64,000 nt of DNA from Pohlia nutans (Eukaryota > Streptophyta > Bryopsida > Bryales > Mniaceae): assembly GCA_022496805.1 (NCBI GenBank), contig CM040102.1:17329955-17393954 (forward strand), in the 5' to 3' direction. Shown here one piece after another: positions 24,972 through 36,329 of the stretch (its first letter is position 1; the number at the start of each line of letters is the position of its first letter). The position numbers were made by a program, and so were the translations under genes. Under the pieces are notes generated by a model. It had not been told where the DNA came from. It did not search any database and saw nothing but the letters and a program-made list of their open reading frames with translations.

Positions 24972-25257
24972 GAGCATTGCCACCCATGCCCTTTTAGAGT
25001 CTCTCACACTCAAGAAGTGCCAAGGCCCCTTCAAAAATACCTCTTGATTCTCAATCCTAAGAAATGGTCTTCAAATCATTATTTAGTTTACTATATCCTC
25101 ACATTCTACTTGTGATTGGTCCATTGATTATTTGATATGCACTTTTGATATGTGAGGGGCGTGCAAGGGTGGGGGAGTGTAAGTGCGAGGGCTCTTCAAA
25201 TTTAAATGAATGATTTCAGCAAGTTAGTCCTAGTGTGCATGGATGGGAATGCTCTTA
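24969..25257. mobile_element. TIR element 2 of a tandem pair (TTAGAGCAT family)
   Basis: It begins TTAGAGCATTGCCACCCATG and ends GCATGGATGGGAATGCTCTTA. It is collinear with its left neighbour (CTACTTGTGATTGGTCCATT, GCGTGCAAGGGTGGGGGAGT). The TTA flanks fit a 3-bp TTA/TAA target duplication as in PIF/Harbinger-type elements; this class call is inference. Confidence 0.75.
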
Positions 25258-25831
25258 CAATGCTCATGAACTCGGGTGTAAGGGTTAAATTCAGACCCCA
25301 TACACACACATCAAAATCCAGGAGTACATTTTTCAATTCTATCGAAATGGGTGGAGTATGGGTTGTTCTTGGGTGTCTTGTAGTGCCTTTCACCCAACCG
25401 ATTCTCACATGGAAGCCTGCTCTTACCAATTCATGAACTGAAATGAAAATAAAATGAAATCATACAATCATCATTGTTTGCTGCAATTCCGGGGTCCGCC
25501 CTTCGCAACAGAGTTCCGAGGAATGCTACAGCAAACGGTAAACTCTAGAAACACAGTAGGCAATGATGAATCTCATCAACTTTTATTCATACATCAAGTT
25601 CAAAGTATCCATCTTAGTTGCATTTTATAATGCATTTTTGCAATTCTCCAAATCTAAAGAGGACTATAGGCATTTAGGGGTTAAAGGGCATGTTTTAACT
25701 TAAATAATAAAACATTGTAAGCCATAACATGCCAATTATTTTTCCAATAATATTAACTTGCATGAACACCTAAATGTTCAACCGTGCATTTTTTTGCATG
25801 TTTTACAAAAGTTGTACAAATTTTTGCACGG

Positions 25832-26704
25832 TGTACAGTCCCAGGCAACATGTCTTGCAACCCCACTTTCAAACCTCACACTAAAACATTTATCACACTC
25901 ACTACAACGGTTTGTTGACCATGAAATTTTGCATGTACCACCACTTGAACATAAAGCAATTTTGAGCCAAATTTGGTACGTTAAAAATGAACAGTTTATG
26001 AAATAATGCTAATTTGCTAACTTTTAGGCCTCTGTTAAAAAAAAAATCATATATGGTACCCAATAGCTGCCATGGATCCAAATTTTGATAGAAGGTAGAA
26101 GTTGCGATGAGGAACAATATGGTGTTATAAAAAATAATGGTATTCCTAGGTATTTTTGTGTCCACATGCAATTCAAAATTTTAATAATGATTCCAAATTT
26201 TAGTTTGATTACAAAATAAAGTAAATGACCTTTTTTTCTCATTTTTTTGTGATACTAAGTTATTCCTTACTATGACAACATGATGTTACAAAAAAAGTGA
26301 GAAAAGTAGATAATTACTTTATTTTATAATTAAACTAAAATTTACCCTTCTTTTCAAAAATTTGAATTGCAACTAGACACAAAAATACCTAGGAATACCA
26401 TTATTTTTTATAACACCATATTGTTCCTCATTGCAACTTCTACTTTCTACCAAAATTTGGATCCATGGCAACTATTAGGTACCATATATGATTTTTTTTT
26501 AACAGAGGCCTAAAAGTTAGCAAATTAGCATTATTTCATAAACCGTTCATTTTTAACGTACCAAATTTGGCCCAAAAATGCTTTATGTTCAAGCGGTGGT
26601 ACATGCAAAATTTCATGGTCAACAAACCGTTGTAGTGAATGTGATAAATGTTTTAGTGTGAGGTTTGAAAGTGGGGTTGCAAGACATGTTGCCTGGGACT
26701 GTAC
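25832..26704. repeat. Near-perfect 870-bp palindrome (foldback element)
   Basis: The left arm starts TGTACAGTCCCAGGCAACAT and the right arm ends with its exact complement. Reading inward, arms of roughly 400 bp match with about one to two mismatches per 100 bp (for example CATGAAATTTTGCATGTACC and GGTATTCCTAGGTATTTTTG against their inversions). A loop of about 60-100 bp near 26230-26320 separates them. Neither arm has a convincing gene. Apparent open frames occur in mirror pairs because of the symmetry. Confidence 0.85.
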
Positions 26705-28570
26705 AATTTTTTTTGCATGATGTGCAAACTTGGTGATAGAGGCTCTATATCGCTTGTTGACTAATTCAAGTGACAACATTGGTTTTCCAGTGACCAAAAG
26801 ATTCTTTTGTTGTTTCCTCTTGTCATTCTCCAAGACCATTCAATTTTGTCTTGGTCAAAGTTGTCCTTTTTATGCAATAAATTTGCCTTTAACATTTTTG
26901 TAGGATGTTACATTCCGTCCTCCAAGACCATTATGTGCAGTAACCTAACCTTTCACGTCTTTTTAAATCCTTTCAACTTCATGTCCATTTATGTCTTTTG
27001 ACTTCGTCAGTAATCACATGGAGAGTAGTGGAGCACTAATGATGTTCAAAGCAGGGGTTATTCTAATAAATTAATTTCTTTTCCAATAAAAATAAAATTT
27101 GGTAATTTAAATTTATTTGATATAAGTGAGTTTCCCAACAATAATGAGCAAAACATTTGTTAATATTTACAACATCTCAACGTTACAAAAAATAAAAATA
27201 AAAAAGTAAATAAATAAATAATAATAAATAAATAAATAAATAAAATCTGATGATTCCAAAAATATTGAATTTATGTTCGTGTCTAATTTTTTTGCCTGAT
27301 ACTCTAACCTAGAAGTATACAACTAAATTTCTCTATGAATGCCAATATTTGAAACGAAGGGTATGAAATTGTGAGTCATCCATGAAAAGTGCTTCTCACA
27401 AAAGGCTCAACTGCATTTTTCCTACCATTGTAATCAGTAAAGAGATGCCTTCACTATCGTACCTAACTAACATGGATGTATGAATTGAAGTACGGAGTAC
27501 AAAGTAAGAACTAAACTGTACTTTAAAGTGTGAATATGGAGATCTGATCGACAGAGGGTACCCTAATTCATGCATTTCACCAAGAACTACGTAATAGTCT
27601 CTTTCGAGACAAAGTCCATCATGCATGTACAGTACCCTCCAACATGTCTTGCAACCATTTTGTGAACTCTTGAAATTCTCTCATTCATTTTCAATATGGG
27701 AGGATTTTATCAAATTTATCCTATTAAATCTTTTGTGTTACGGACCCTTCACGTGTTCATAAAATGTCAATGTCAAAAAATGAAATCTCTATTTCTGGTG
27801 AATTATTTTATCTTATTCACTTAATTTCAAAAAAAATTAACTGAGAAATATATATGATGATTTTTTAAAATTTGATTGCACCAATTTATAGAATATATCA
27901 TTGTTCACATTCTTGGTATTACAAAGATGCACACTATGTAGGTAAAATTCTCCTCTATGTGGCTCTAAAGTATTTTCATAGTTTCCATTCATTCATATTC
28001 TAGGCTAAGGAAATCAAACTCATATATTAAATCAAAATTTGATCAAATAAAGTCAAATAAGGTATCATTACAAAGCTATAGTAGTATAGAAGCCTAATAT
28101 GATATGAAGTTTACAATATGTCTTACTCACTCTATGATAAAAAAAGGTCCTAACAACAACACAGAAACGATATGTTTGACAAACAGGACTTGTTGCACAC
28201 AATTTTTCTAAGAAATGTGTACCATCAAGATGACTTGTAAACAAGTATGTGTATCTCTGGACCCTCCCAAGCTCAAACATACTCAAAATCTGATATCCCA
28301 GAGAAGAAGTGATCACATTAAGAAGGGTACCCTTTTCCAAGATTTTAAGCATGATGGCAATTTTGGTAGACACATGGCAATGGATGCCTCTTTATATTTA
28401 GAAAATGCATGGTGTATGAAGGTAACTAGAACACCTTCCATGATGCAAAAAATCTCATGGAGATGTGATGATTATCATGCCAACACCATCATTCTAAATC
28501 AGGCCATGGGATATGTTTTAAGTGAAAAAACAGAGTGTGTTGCAACACTTGTTACAGGGTACTATACAGT

Positions 28571-29140
28571 AGGGTACAAGTTGCTTACAAACTTTTTGAC
28601 TTCTCCCTCATAAAAACAGAGTCCCTTCCCTAAATTGTAATGTGTTTGATATGGCACCCGTGGACCTACAAATTGAAAGAGACATTCATACTCTAATCCT
28701 CTACTGGTAGGAATTTTTTCATACCATGTTTGCAATCTGCAATCTTCAGAGTCAATTCGGCCACTTGTTATAAGATCTACATACTTTCAATGCTTACAAA
28801 AAAAATTGTAAGCATGTCGTACCCGACTGTACATAGTTACCTTTGGGGGGAATTGCTGGTAGAAAATGTTACAGTATCTGGAAAAGTAATGATCATTCAT
28901 GTGTACAGTCAGGTACAAGTTGCTTACGAACTTTCTGACTTCTGCCACATGAAAACAAAGTCCCTTCCATATAGCACCATGGACCTACAAATTGAAAGGG
29001 ACATTCCTACTCTAGTCTTCTAGAGGTAGGAATTTTTTCTTACCATATTTGCAATCTTCAGCGGCCACTTGACATACGATCTACCTACTTTCAATGCTTA
29101 CGAAAAAAATTTGTAAGCATGTCGTACCCTACTGTACAAC
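28571..29140. repeat. Tandem duplication, about 340 bp period
   Basis: Copies beginning at about 28571 and 28911 share GGTACAAGTTGCTTAC, ACCTACAAATTGAAAG, GGTAGGAATTTTTTC and GTAAGCATGTCGTACCC. The words TGTACAGT and ACTGTACA at the joints give local symmetry. No coding function is apparent. Confidence 0.75.
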
Positions 29141-29750
29141 CACCTTCAGTGAGTTGACCCAGTGTAACAATCCTCTAGTTAGTGCAACGACTCACCAAGC
29201 AAACCCAAATAATTGGCACAGGTACACTGTAATATTGCCAATCAGTGAACCATGTTCCAAGACACCCACACATCGAGGTAAAGGTTTGGATATCACCGAG
29301 ATCAACGAGACAGACCATACCTTACAACCCTGTCATCTTGATGTGTTCAGCAAACTGTTTATTCATGCAATGAACTTAGTATCTATGCCCAGGACACGTA
29401 AAGTTCTCCTATCTTGCTATGTGTTGGGACACCTGTACATATGCTGAAGCGAGAGAAAACCTGCAAGTGCACGTTTAGCAGCACTGCAGAAACCTTACTG
29501 ATGGAGAACTTTATAAAGCTGTGTTAAGGAGAGTTGTTGTCACTACATTTGCTGTCCATTAAGTACCAAATCTCTTTCAAAACACACACGGACTCTACCT
29601 TGGTCTAGTTGCTCAAGCCTCTGCTTAAAGCAGTTTGCACAAGACATGCCTAATTGACTTTGGAAGCATCATGGCCAACGTAAATCGCATACCTTACCTG
29701 CAAATCCCGAATATGGAACCCTTTTCCTAATATATGCCAATCTAGTGAAG

Positions 29751-31402
29751 TCAGCTGCTTTCTTCTGAACTGTCCGCATGGTCCAGCTCACCAGTGATAA
29801 GCTGTGATACAAAAGCAGGAGCAGGAGCTGTGCTGTTGGAGATTTCTGGGTCGTTGCTCTGGCTGTCCTCCACAGAAGATATTACCTTCGATTGCTCCTG
29901 CTTCGGAGTCGGTTCACCTGGCTCGTCAGTAAGTTGCAGCCCATCTCCGGCCGGTCGTGTGCCATTCAACGTCCGGCAGTGTGGACAATAGTATTGGATG
30001 TACTGGTAGTCCTCCTTCTTAGCAAGACCTGGAACGTATGCAATCCACCCATCAAATTCAAAAAAGACACTGCAGGAAAAGTGCAAAATGAAAATTCGTC
30101 TCCTCTTGTAAAGTACACCAATGACTCTGGGCCACTTTGGATTGCACAGAGCTCAAAATTTGAAACAACATCACGTGCATATAAGCGTGAAATAAAAGTT
30201 TAAAAGAAGCCATTAAATTTTCGACACCTTACGACACATTTGAGGTAACAAGTGTCGAGTGACCTTGTTATCTTAAATACTTTTAGCATGCCACATAGGC
30301 CCTAAAAGATGTGTAGGCTCACCGTTGTGTGCATGGCAGTTTTTGCAGATAAGGGCGTAGCATTGAGTAGGGTCTTCACCAACGAGCATTGCAGCCAACC
30401 TTGCGATCCAGCCACCATCACTGGCTCTATTGCGAGGAGGTTTCACATCCATACCCTGCTCATCCCACACCTCGGTGGTCTCCAAACCTCCAGGTCCATT
30501 ATTTTCCTGAACAAAACCCTCCATTCGTTGCATTCCTTGAGAGGACGCTGGTCCAACACTCTCACGACGGTGTTGAGGCTTTCGGTTCCGAAGACCCCCT
30601 GATTTCGGTGTAGGCACGGATTCTGATCCTGGTGCTGTACCAGGAGAAGCTCCTTCATTAGGGCTCATCCCTTGCGCAGCCAAATCATCCTTGCTAGCAA
30701 GACCTGCAGCGTATGCCAACTTGAGACCGGACTCTGCACCCAGTTTGGATGCAAGGATGCTTGCTGCAGCTGCTTTTGCTGCTGGATCAGGGTCATATTG
30801 CTGTTAACCCAGGTCAAACCAATTAGTGATAAAAAACAGAGCGAACCAACCTCATCAGATCCATTTGTAGAAGTATTGAACATAGATTTACAATTGCATG
30901 GAGTAACTCCTAGTGACTACCTAAAGGGGCTTATTAACTTACTGATAGGAAGACAAACAGGTAGATGATTAGGAAGATATATACAGACAAACTCACTAAC
31001 TAACCAATAGAAGGACCAACAGGAATGCATCAACTGTTTAAAATTATTTTACTGTTTTTATTATTAGTTTTTTTCTTATTATTTGTCTTCCTATGAAGCA
31101 TCCAACACACCAAATTCAGTGCACACACGTAGGATATGCAGACCTTGACCTAAATCTGGATTCACACACAAGATTGATCGGGGACAATGACAGCATCAAT
31201 CAATCAATCAACAGGGCTGTGTTATCACCTGGATGAGCTGCTGTGTGATATAGTAGTTGGTCTTCTCTTTCAACTCATTAATCTTCTCCTGACGCTCTGC
31301 TTTCAATCGTTCAAGCCGCTCCTTATCCTTGCGTTCCACTGTCAGAAGCCCCTATCAAATGGTCAAGACTAAACCAAGACAAGACTGCGGATACAGTAAA
31401 TC

Positions 31403-31445
<43 letters not shown>

Positions 31446-31985
31446 AATCGAAAAGAAAGAGGTGACGAAATTATTACTCATCCGATTGTATCCAGCACAA
31501 GTCGAGTACAGCAGAGCGACGACGGCAGGCAAAGCAAAAACAGGGAGGGCGCGAATAGCACGAACTTGCCATGGCAAGTCAGCCGTCCTTGTAGACAGGA
31601 TCGCGAGTCCCAACGCGAACGCCTGAGACAACAAACACAAATCACGAACTAGCAAAGATTGTTGTTACCGCAGAAAAAAAAAATTCAAAAAATTCAAAAA
31701 AAATCATGAAAGCCCTACCTCTCCCACGATGGAGTAAATGATCATCACTCGAGCGAGCTTGCGCCATCGCTGCGTGCGTCGCTTCAAGCGCGTGTGCACA
31801 GCGACTTCCTCCTTCGTCAAGTGTTGCAGCCGCTTCTCGAAGTCATTCTTGTTCCCCCGGGAGAAGACGGAACCCAGAAGCCCCATCAAACGCCAGATCA
31901 TTCCTCGCTTCGGCGCAGCAGCAGCAGGAGCAGCAGGAGCAGCAGGAGCAGAAGGAGGCGAGGCCTCCTCCCCGCCTTCCTTCAT
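29751..31985 (-). CDS. LNP: Lunapark-like ER three-way-junction protein
   Basis: Lunapark proteins stabilise three-way junctions of the tubular ER and in plants influence ER network shape and root hair proteins turnover. Five exons: 31719-31985, 31478-31622, 31229-31338, 30323-30800 and 29751-30028. All are GT-AG with phase kept, and the product is 425 residues. The first ATG is at 31985 (MKEGGEEASPPSAP); upstream the frame opens only with TTG. An Ala/Pro-rich stretch (about residues 10-25) precedes DFEKRLQHLTKEE. Two membrane segments lie at about residues 78-97 and 105-135 (IRALPVFALPAVVALLYS). A charged coiled coil follows (DKERLERLKAERQEKI), then QLIQQYDPDPAAKAAAASIL. The C4 zinc finger comes late: CYALICKNCHAHNG and, across the last intron, YYCPHCRTLNG. 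The Ser-rich acidic tail is unremarkable. Family identity is strong; the exact role in this plant is inferred. Confidence 0.93.
31404..31443. repeat. Forty-base poly-A (poly-T on coding strand) in Lunapark intron 2
   Basis: An uninterrupted run of 40 A lies in the 139-bp second intron (31339-31477). On the gene's strand it is poly-T, about 65 bp upstream of the 3' splice site. Its exact length may be unreliable in raw sequence. Confidence 0.85.
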
Positions 31986-32599
31986 CCCACTCAAAAACCC
32001 AAAACCTCACCAAACTGGCTTCAAAAACAAACCCTATTCCGAGATCGAAAACCCTAACTCGAATGATCCAGATCCGTGCGAAGAGAAACAGAAACAGGGT
32101 TGTCCGTGGAGCTGGAAACTCACTGAGCAGGGATTCAAACGAGGCGCTAACGGAATGGCAGTGAGCCAATTGAGGTTTGAATGAAGCCGAGTAAGAAGAT
32201 GAAGAATTGGTGCAAGGAATCATTCATCGTAAGCTCAAGAGCGAGCGAGCGACACGAGTGAGCGTGGTGATGGATTGCTGGACTGCGATTGAAGGCACAG
32301 AACAGGTGTCGGCGCTTGCTTGCGGGTGCTTTGCGGCCGGGGGGCTTGTTGAACGCGGTCCTTAACCCTTTTCAGTTAACTTAACTAGAGTTAAGGGATG
32401 GATCTAACCGGCCCGTCTGTGTAACGGCATTTTTTTGTGTTGAGTTATTGCTTGCCACGTGGGTAAGGTTAGTGGGGTTACTGTCGCCTTTAGTTAGGTG
32501 GCGGTTCTCTAACCAAGTCCCCAGGCACTCAGCTCCAAATGTGCTAGAGAATAGGTGTGAGAGTGCGAGGTTTTGAGGCAAAACTATACAATATGCACA

Positions 32600-32883
32600 C
32601 TACCGTAGTAGGAAGGCAGGGTCGGCAGAAAATAATTCCCCAAAAAAATGCCGGAAAAATAAATAAATTTATCAAGTGTTTTGTTGAAATCAACAAAAAT
32701 AAAGTCAACAAAAATTGTAGACAAAAAACAAAGGAAAATGTTTAGCTGCTAGTAAAATTTAATGTTAGTTATTAATAGCCGAATTTTTAATAATTATTTT
32801 TGAAAGTGCCGACCCCTACTTTTTGAACTTTTATTAATTATTCGACACCAAAGTGCCGACCCTGCCTTCCTACTACAGTAGTA
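32600..32883. mobile_element. TIR element, AGGAAGGCAGGGTCGGCA family
   Basis: GTAGTAGGAAGGCAGGGTCG on the left is inverted exactly at the right end; the outermost bases CTACCGTAG/CTACTGTAG differ slightly. The unit is 284 bp and non-coding. Related ends occur at 34121 and 34954. Confidence 0.75.
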
Positions 32884-34120
32884 GGAATTTGGTCTTAATT
32901 TGAATCATGTCAATCCAAATTAAATTCCACATGGGAGAATTTTTCAAAATGGATCACCTCAACATTGTCTTATTGTTATAAAAATTTCTATTTGGGGAAA
33001 GTGGTGATGTCCCTCCATCATTTCTTGTGCTTTTTTGAAGTTAACAATAGATAAACTAACTTTAACCCATTAAGCTAAATTTTAAACTCTAAAAGTGGAA
33101 ATTATAGTTTATACAAATTTTTAAAGGTTAATGCATTTAAAAATATCCAAAGTTATTTTTGGAAGTTTGACAATACAAATAATTTGTAGAGATGATGCCC
33201 TAAATTATTTTTGTTGAACCAAACTTCATAAAACATATGGAAGGCACATATTACAACACATCTATGTTTTGTCCAATACCATTCAAGCTTTTAGGGGTTA
33301 TTGTGAACACTTAGGTCATTGACGCGTGCCTCATTTGAAAATTCCATAATTGAAAATAATGTAAATTTGATAAATAAATTAAAAAATTGAGAGAGATTAT
33401 TGATATAAGCAAAGTGTTAGATTTGAACCTGCATTAAAATTCCATGAATGTTGTTGATTTCATTTTTTTTCCTTAAATTTAACTCATATTATGTTTAGAA
33501 GAATTCCAAAACTATAAAAACGAACTCTCGTGAAGTAAAATGTGATTAAATGAGAATTTAAGTCTTTTCTTTTTATTTCACTCCAGCCACGTGATCTTTA
33601 AACCAATTTTGAATATGAATATCAAACCAAAATTCAACCGCTGAGAGTCTATCGTTAGTGAAATTATATTATCCAAAGTTAGTTGATTGGTTTTCTTTTC
33701 TTCCTACCTAAAGAAAAAATTCTTTAAGATGAAAAAAATGGGTACTTTAGACCTCAATTTGGAGAGAAGTAATATTATGATTTGAACACAAATGAGATGA
33801 CCTATATTAGTGCAAAATTGGAGAGGAAGAGGCTATTTGAATCATTTTACCAACTCTTGCATGCAGTTAGAATTCTTACCTTTGTGGTTGAGTAGTTTTT
33901 TATTTATATATTCTGAAAATTAGATTCCCATGTTCGTGGAAAAAATATGTATTACCAAAAATGTTTATGAAAAATCTTGATTAAAACTAACTTTGTAATG
34001 AGCTACTGAAACACGCCATTTTTGACTTGGTCCTTTAGGGGTTAAAAGTATCAAAATTGTAATATTGCAAATTTCCAATGTAGTAATTTATGCATTCGAT
34101 AGAAAAATATTGACCACAAG

Positions 34121-34954
34121 TAGAGGGCAAGGTCGGAAGAAAATATTTACATAAATTAATGCCAATTTTTTTGTAGAATTTAACTTTAAGAGAAATAACA
34201 CCCAATTCGCTAATTTTGCACTTGGCCATATAATCATGCACTTGGCCCCCAAGCGCATTAAAAAAATCTTTTGAAAAAATCTCTGGGATTTTGTGTTTCT
34301 ACAATCTCTTCATTGTAAAGAAACAATTCTTAAATTTACTTTTATCCTTATCTTTATCTTTTATCTTTATCTTTATCTTTTCTTTTTCTTTTATCTTGTT
34401 TTTTTTCTTTGTCTTCTTTCTTGTCTTCCTCTTGTCTTCCTTCTGTCTTCTTTCTTCTTTTTTTTCTTCCGGGCCTGTATTGGATTCAGGTCCCTCTCTG
34501 ATTTTTATATATTTTTTAAATTATCATTTGAACTCCAAAAATGGCAAGGTGAAGAAAAAAAAGGAAGACAAGTGGAAGACTAGAAGAAAAAGAAGAAGGA
34601 AGACAAGAGGAGGACAAGAAAGAAGACAAAGAAAAAAAACAAGATAAAAGAAAAAGAAAAGATAAAGATAAAGATAAAAGATAAAGATAAAGATAAAAGT
34701 AAATTTAAGAATTGTTTCTTTACAATGAAGAGATTGTAGAAAGAAAAAAATCCCTGTTTTTTACAGATTTTTTCAGAATTTTTTTTTTAAAGCCAAGTTT
34801 ACTCATGAAATGAGTGCACTTGGCCAAGTGCAAAATTAGGGAATTGGGTTCAATTTTCTTTTGTATGAAGAAAAGAAAATGTCCTTTAATATTACATTTT
34901 TCAAACCTTATTTTGAAAAAGGAAATTGCAATAGAAGTGCCGACCGTGCCTTTC
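34121..34954. mobile_element. Degenerate GGTCGGCA-family element interrupted by a foldback
   Basis: AGAGGGCAAGGTCGGAAGAA at the left and AGTGCCGACCGTGCCTTTC at the right are inverted relatives of the 32600-32883 termini. The interior is occupied by a foldback element (34200-34849), which suggests one element inserted into another. Confidence 0.5.
34200..34849. mobile_element. Foldback element with polypyrimidine/polypurine arms, copy 1
   Basis: The ends are CCCAATTCGCTAATTTTGCA and its inverted relative TGCAAAATTAGGGAATTGGG. Inside lie CATTGTAAAGAAACAATTCT and its complement, then (TCTTTA/TTTCTTC)-rich DNA in the left arm mirrored by (GAAGAAA/TAAAGA)-rich DNA in the right arm. A loop at 34470-34545 contains TGTATTGGATTCAGG. 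The open frames here read only the simple-sequence arms and should not be called genes. Confidence 0.8.
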
Positions 34955-35100
34955 AATTAAGGTAATCTTTTATTTTTTTTCTCAAACTTAACTATAAGAA
35001 TGTTTTTAAATCCTTATGTTTTACAATTATCTATTGAAATTCAAAAAAGTTTGAGAGACCACATCTTATAAAACATCTAGGTTATGGTCAAAAGACCTAG

Positions 35101-35242
35101 TAAGGTAGACATATCTAAAACCACCCAATACTCAATTTTGCATCCTATTATTGAACCCCAATTCCACCTCACGTTAAGTGCGTACTAAATTTAGTAAATG
35201 ATAGGCGGAATTGGATGTATACAGAGTGGTTTTAGGTACTTC
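35101..35242. mobile_element. Short TIR element, AAGGTAGACAT family
   Basis: It starts TAAGGTAGACATATCTAAAA and ends GTGGTTTTAGGTACTT. The subterminal AAAACCAC is inverted. It is related to the ends at 56060 and to the element at 6389-6610. Confidence 0.55.
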
Positions 35243-35409
35243 AATGACTAAAAATGAGATCACAAAGTGATGATTAAGTAACCAAGACAACGAAAGGAGC
35301 AATTTAGTACGGCAATCATGTAGATTCCTTGGGTGTAAATGGTTAGAATTAGGTGTAAATGGAGTAGTTTCAAGTAACTTCTATATCAACTATAGGGTGA
35401 TTTTAATGA

Positions 35410-35982
35410 TTATCCCCTAAAGGACCACAACTATGTTTCTCTCCAAACACTCCAAAGTATCCCTTCTCATAAAAAGACAAATAGCTTTTGATCTAAAACC
35501 TTTTTGACCAATTCAACCTTACGATATTTCAACCAACTTGAATTTATTGCAACCTAAAAAGTTTCAACCGTTCACAGTTCTTCAATAGTAAGATTATAAG
35601 CTTCAAAGTTGGTAGCATTTTTTTTTGGGCTTGTCGCCCAAGTTTAAAACTTTCTGAAAATGCCCAAAATGCAAAGTTTAGTCTCAGATTTGGTAAAATG
35701 AATTTGGCAGTTGTGTATATGAGGGCGTTAGCTCATTGTGTACAAAAATTCAGATGCATAGCTCATTGTATGAAAATTTTCAGGAGGTGCTCGCAATTAG
35801 GTTTTTCACCTTTGCATGATTGTATCTTTTGATCTATACATCATATACGTACACAAATTACCATCCCATCTTTGTTACAAAGAGTAGAATCACCACCAAA
35901 AATCTCAATAATTGACGATCAATATTCATTCCATACTAAGCTGACCGAACTTGGAAAATTAGCCTTGGTCCTTTAGGGGTTA
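35410..35982. mobile_element. 573-bp TIR element, CCTAAAGGACC family, copy 1
   Basis: TATCCCCTAAAGGACC and the inverted GGTCCTTTAGGGGTTA bound a unit that is collinear over its whole length with 45284-45853 (shared CTATGTTTCT, TATCCCTTCTCAT, GATCTAAAACCTTTTT, AGTAAGATTATAAGCTTCAA, AATGCCCAAAATGCAAAGTT, AGGTTTTTCACCTTT). No coding frame persists in both copies. Confidence 0.8.
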
Positions 35983-36329
35983 TAGAGCATTTTTGGCATG
36001 CTCATGACCCCATCCATAGACGGTTTTGTATTTTCAGGACAAACCACTTTGGAAATTCATAAAAGTTACAAATTTTATTGAAAAAATATGATTTCACTTG
36101 AATTCAACCCCACTAAGATTTTTCTTCTCCCCAAAAAAATGTGACACAATTTAGATTCTTTAAATGGATGGTAATATGTCTTTCCACCTTAGTTATAGGC
36201 ATTAAGGAGATTAACCCCTAAGCGTGCAAGGAGCCCCGTGGAAACCATGTTTGATCATTTTTTAGTCAAACACTGATTTTCACCTAGTTCCTAATTTCAA
36301 ATGAAAATGGGTTCAACTAAGAATTTCTT

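Larger units (their letters stand above)
24244..29750. other. Intergenic region between RPN7 and Lunapark genes
   Basis: The left end should be the RPN7 promoter and the right end the Lunapark 3' flank. Between them are two head-to-tail TIR elements (24654-25257), an almost perfect 870-bp palindrome (25832-26704), AT-rich DNA with a TAAA/AATA simple repeat near 27190-27245, and a tandem duplication (28571-29140). Open frames such as the 132-codon one at 28215-28613 resemble no family I know and overlap the tandem repeat. I do not call them genes. Confidence 0.65.

Noticed and set aside
28215..28613. 132-codon frame as a possible gene
   Set aside because: No recognisable motif, it overlaps a tandem repeat unit, and it has no supporting exon structure.
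31738..32184. 148-codon plus-strand frame opposite Lunapark exon 1
   Set aside because: Shadow of the Lunapark exon and leader; the minus strand has the conserved protein.
34291..34647. Open frames of about 100 codons rich in Phe/Leu/Ser or Lys/Glu
   Set aside because: They read through TTTCTT/AAGAAA simple sequence in the arms of a foldback element and are mirrored on the other strand.
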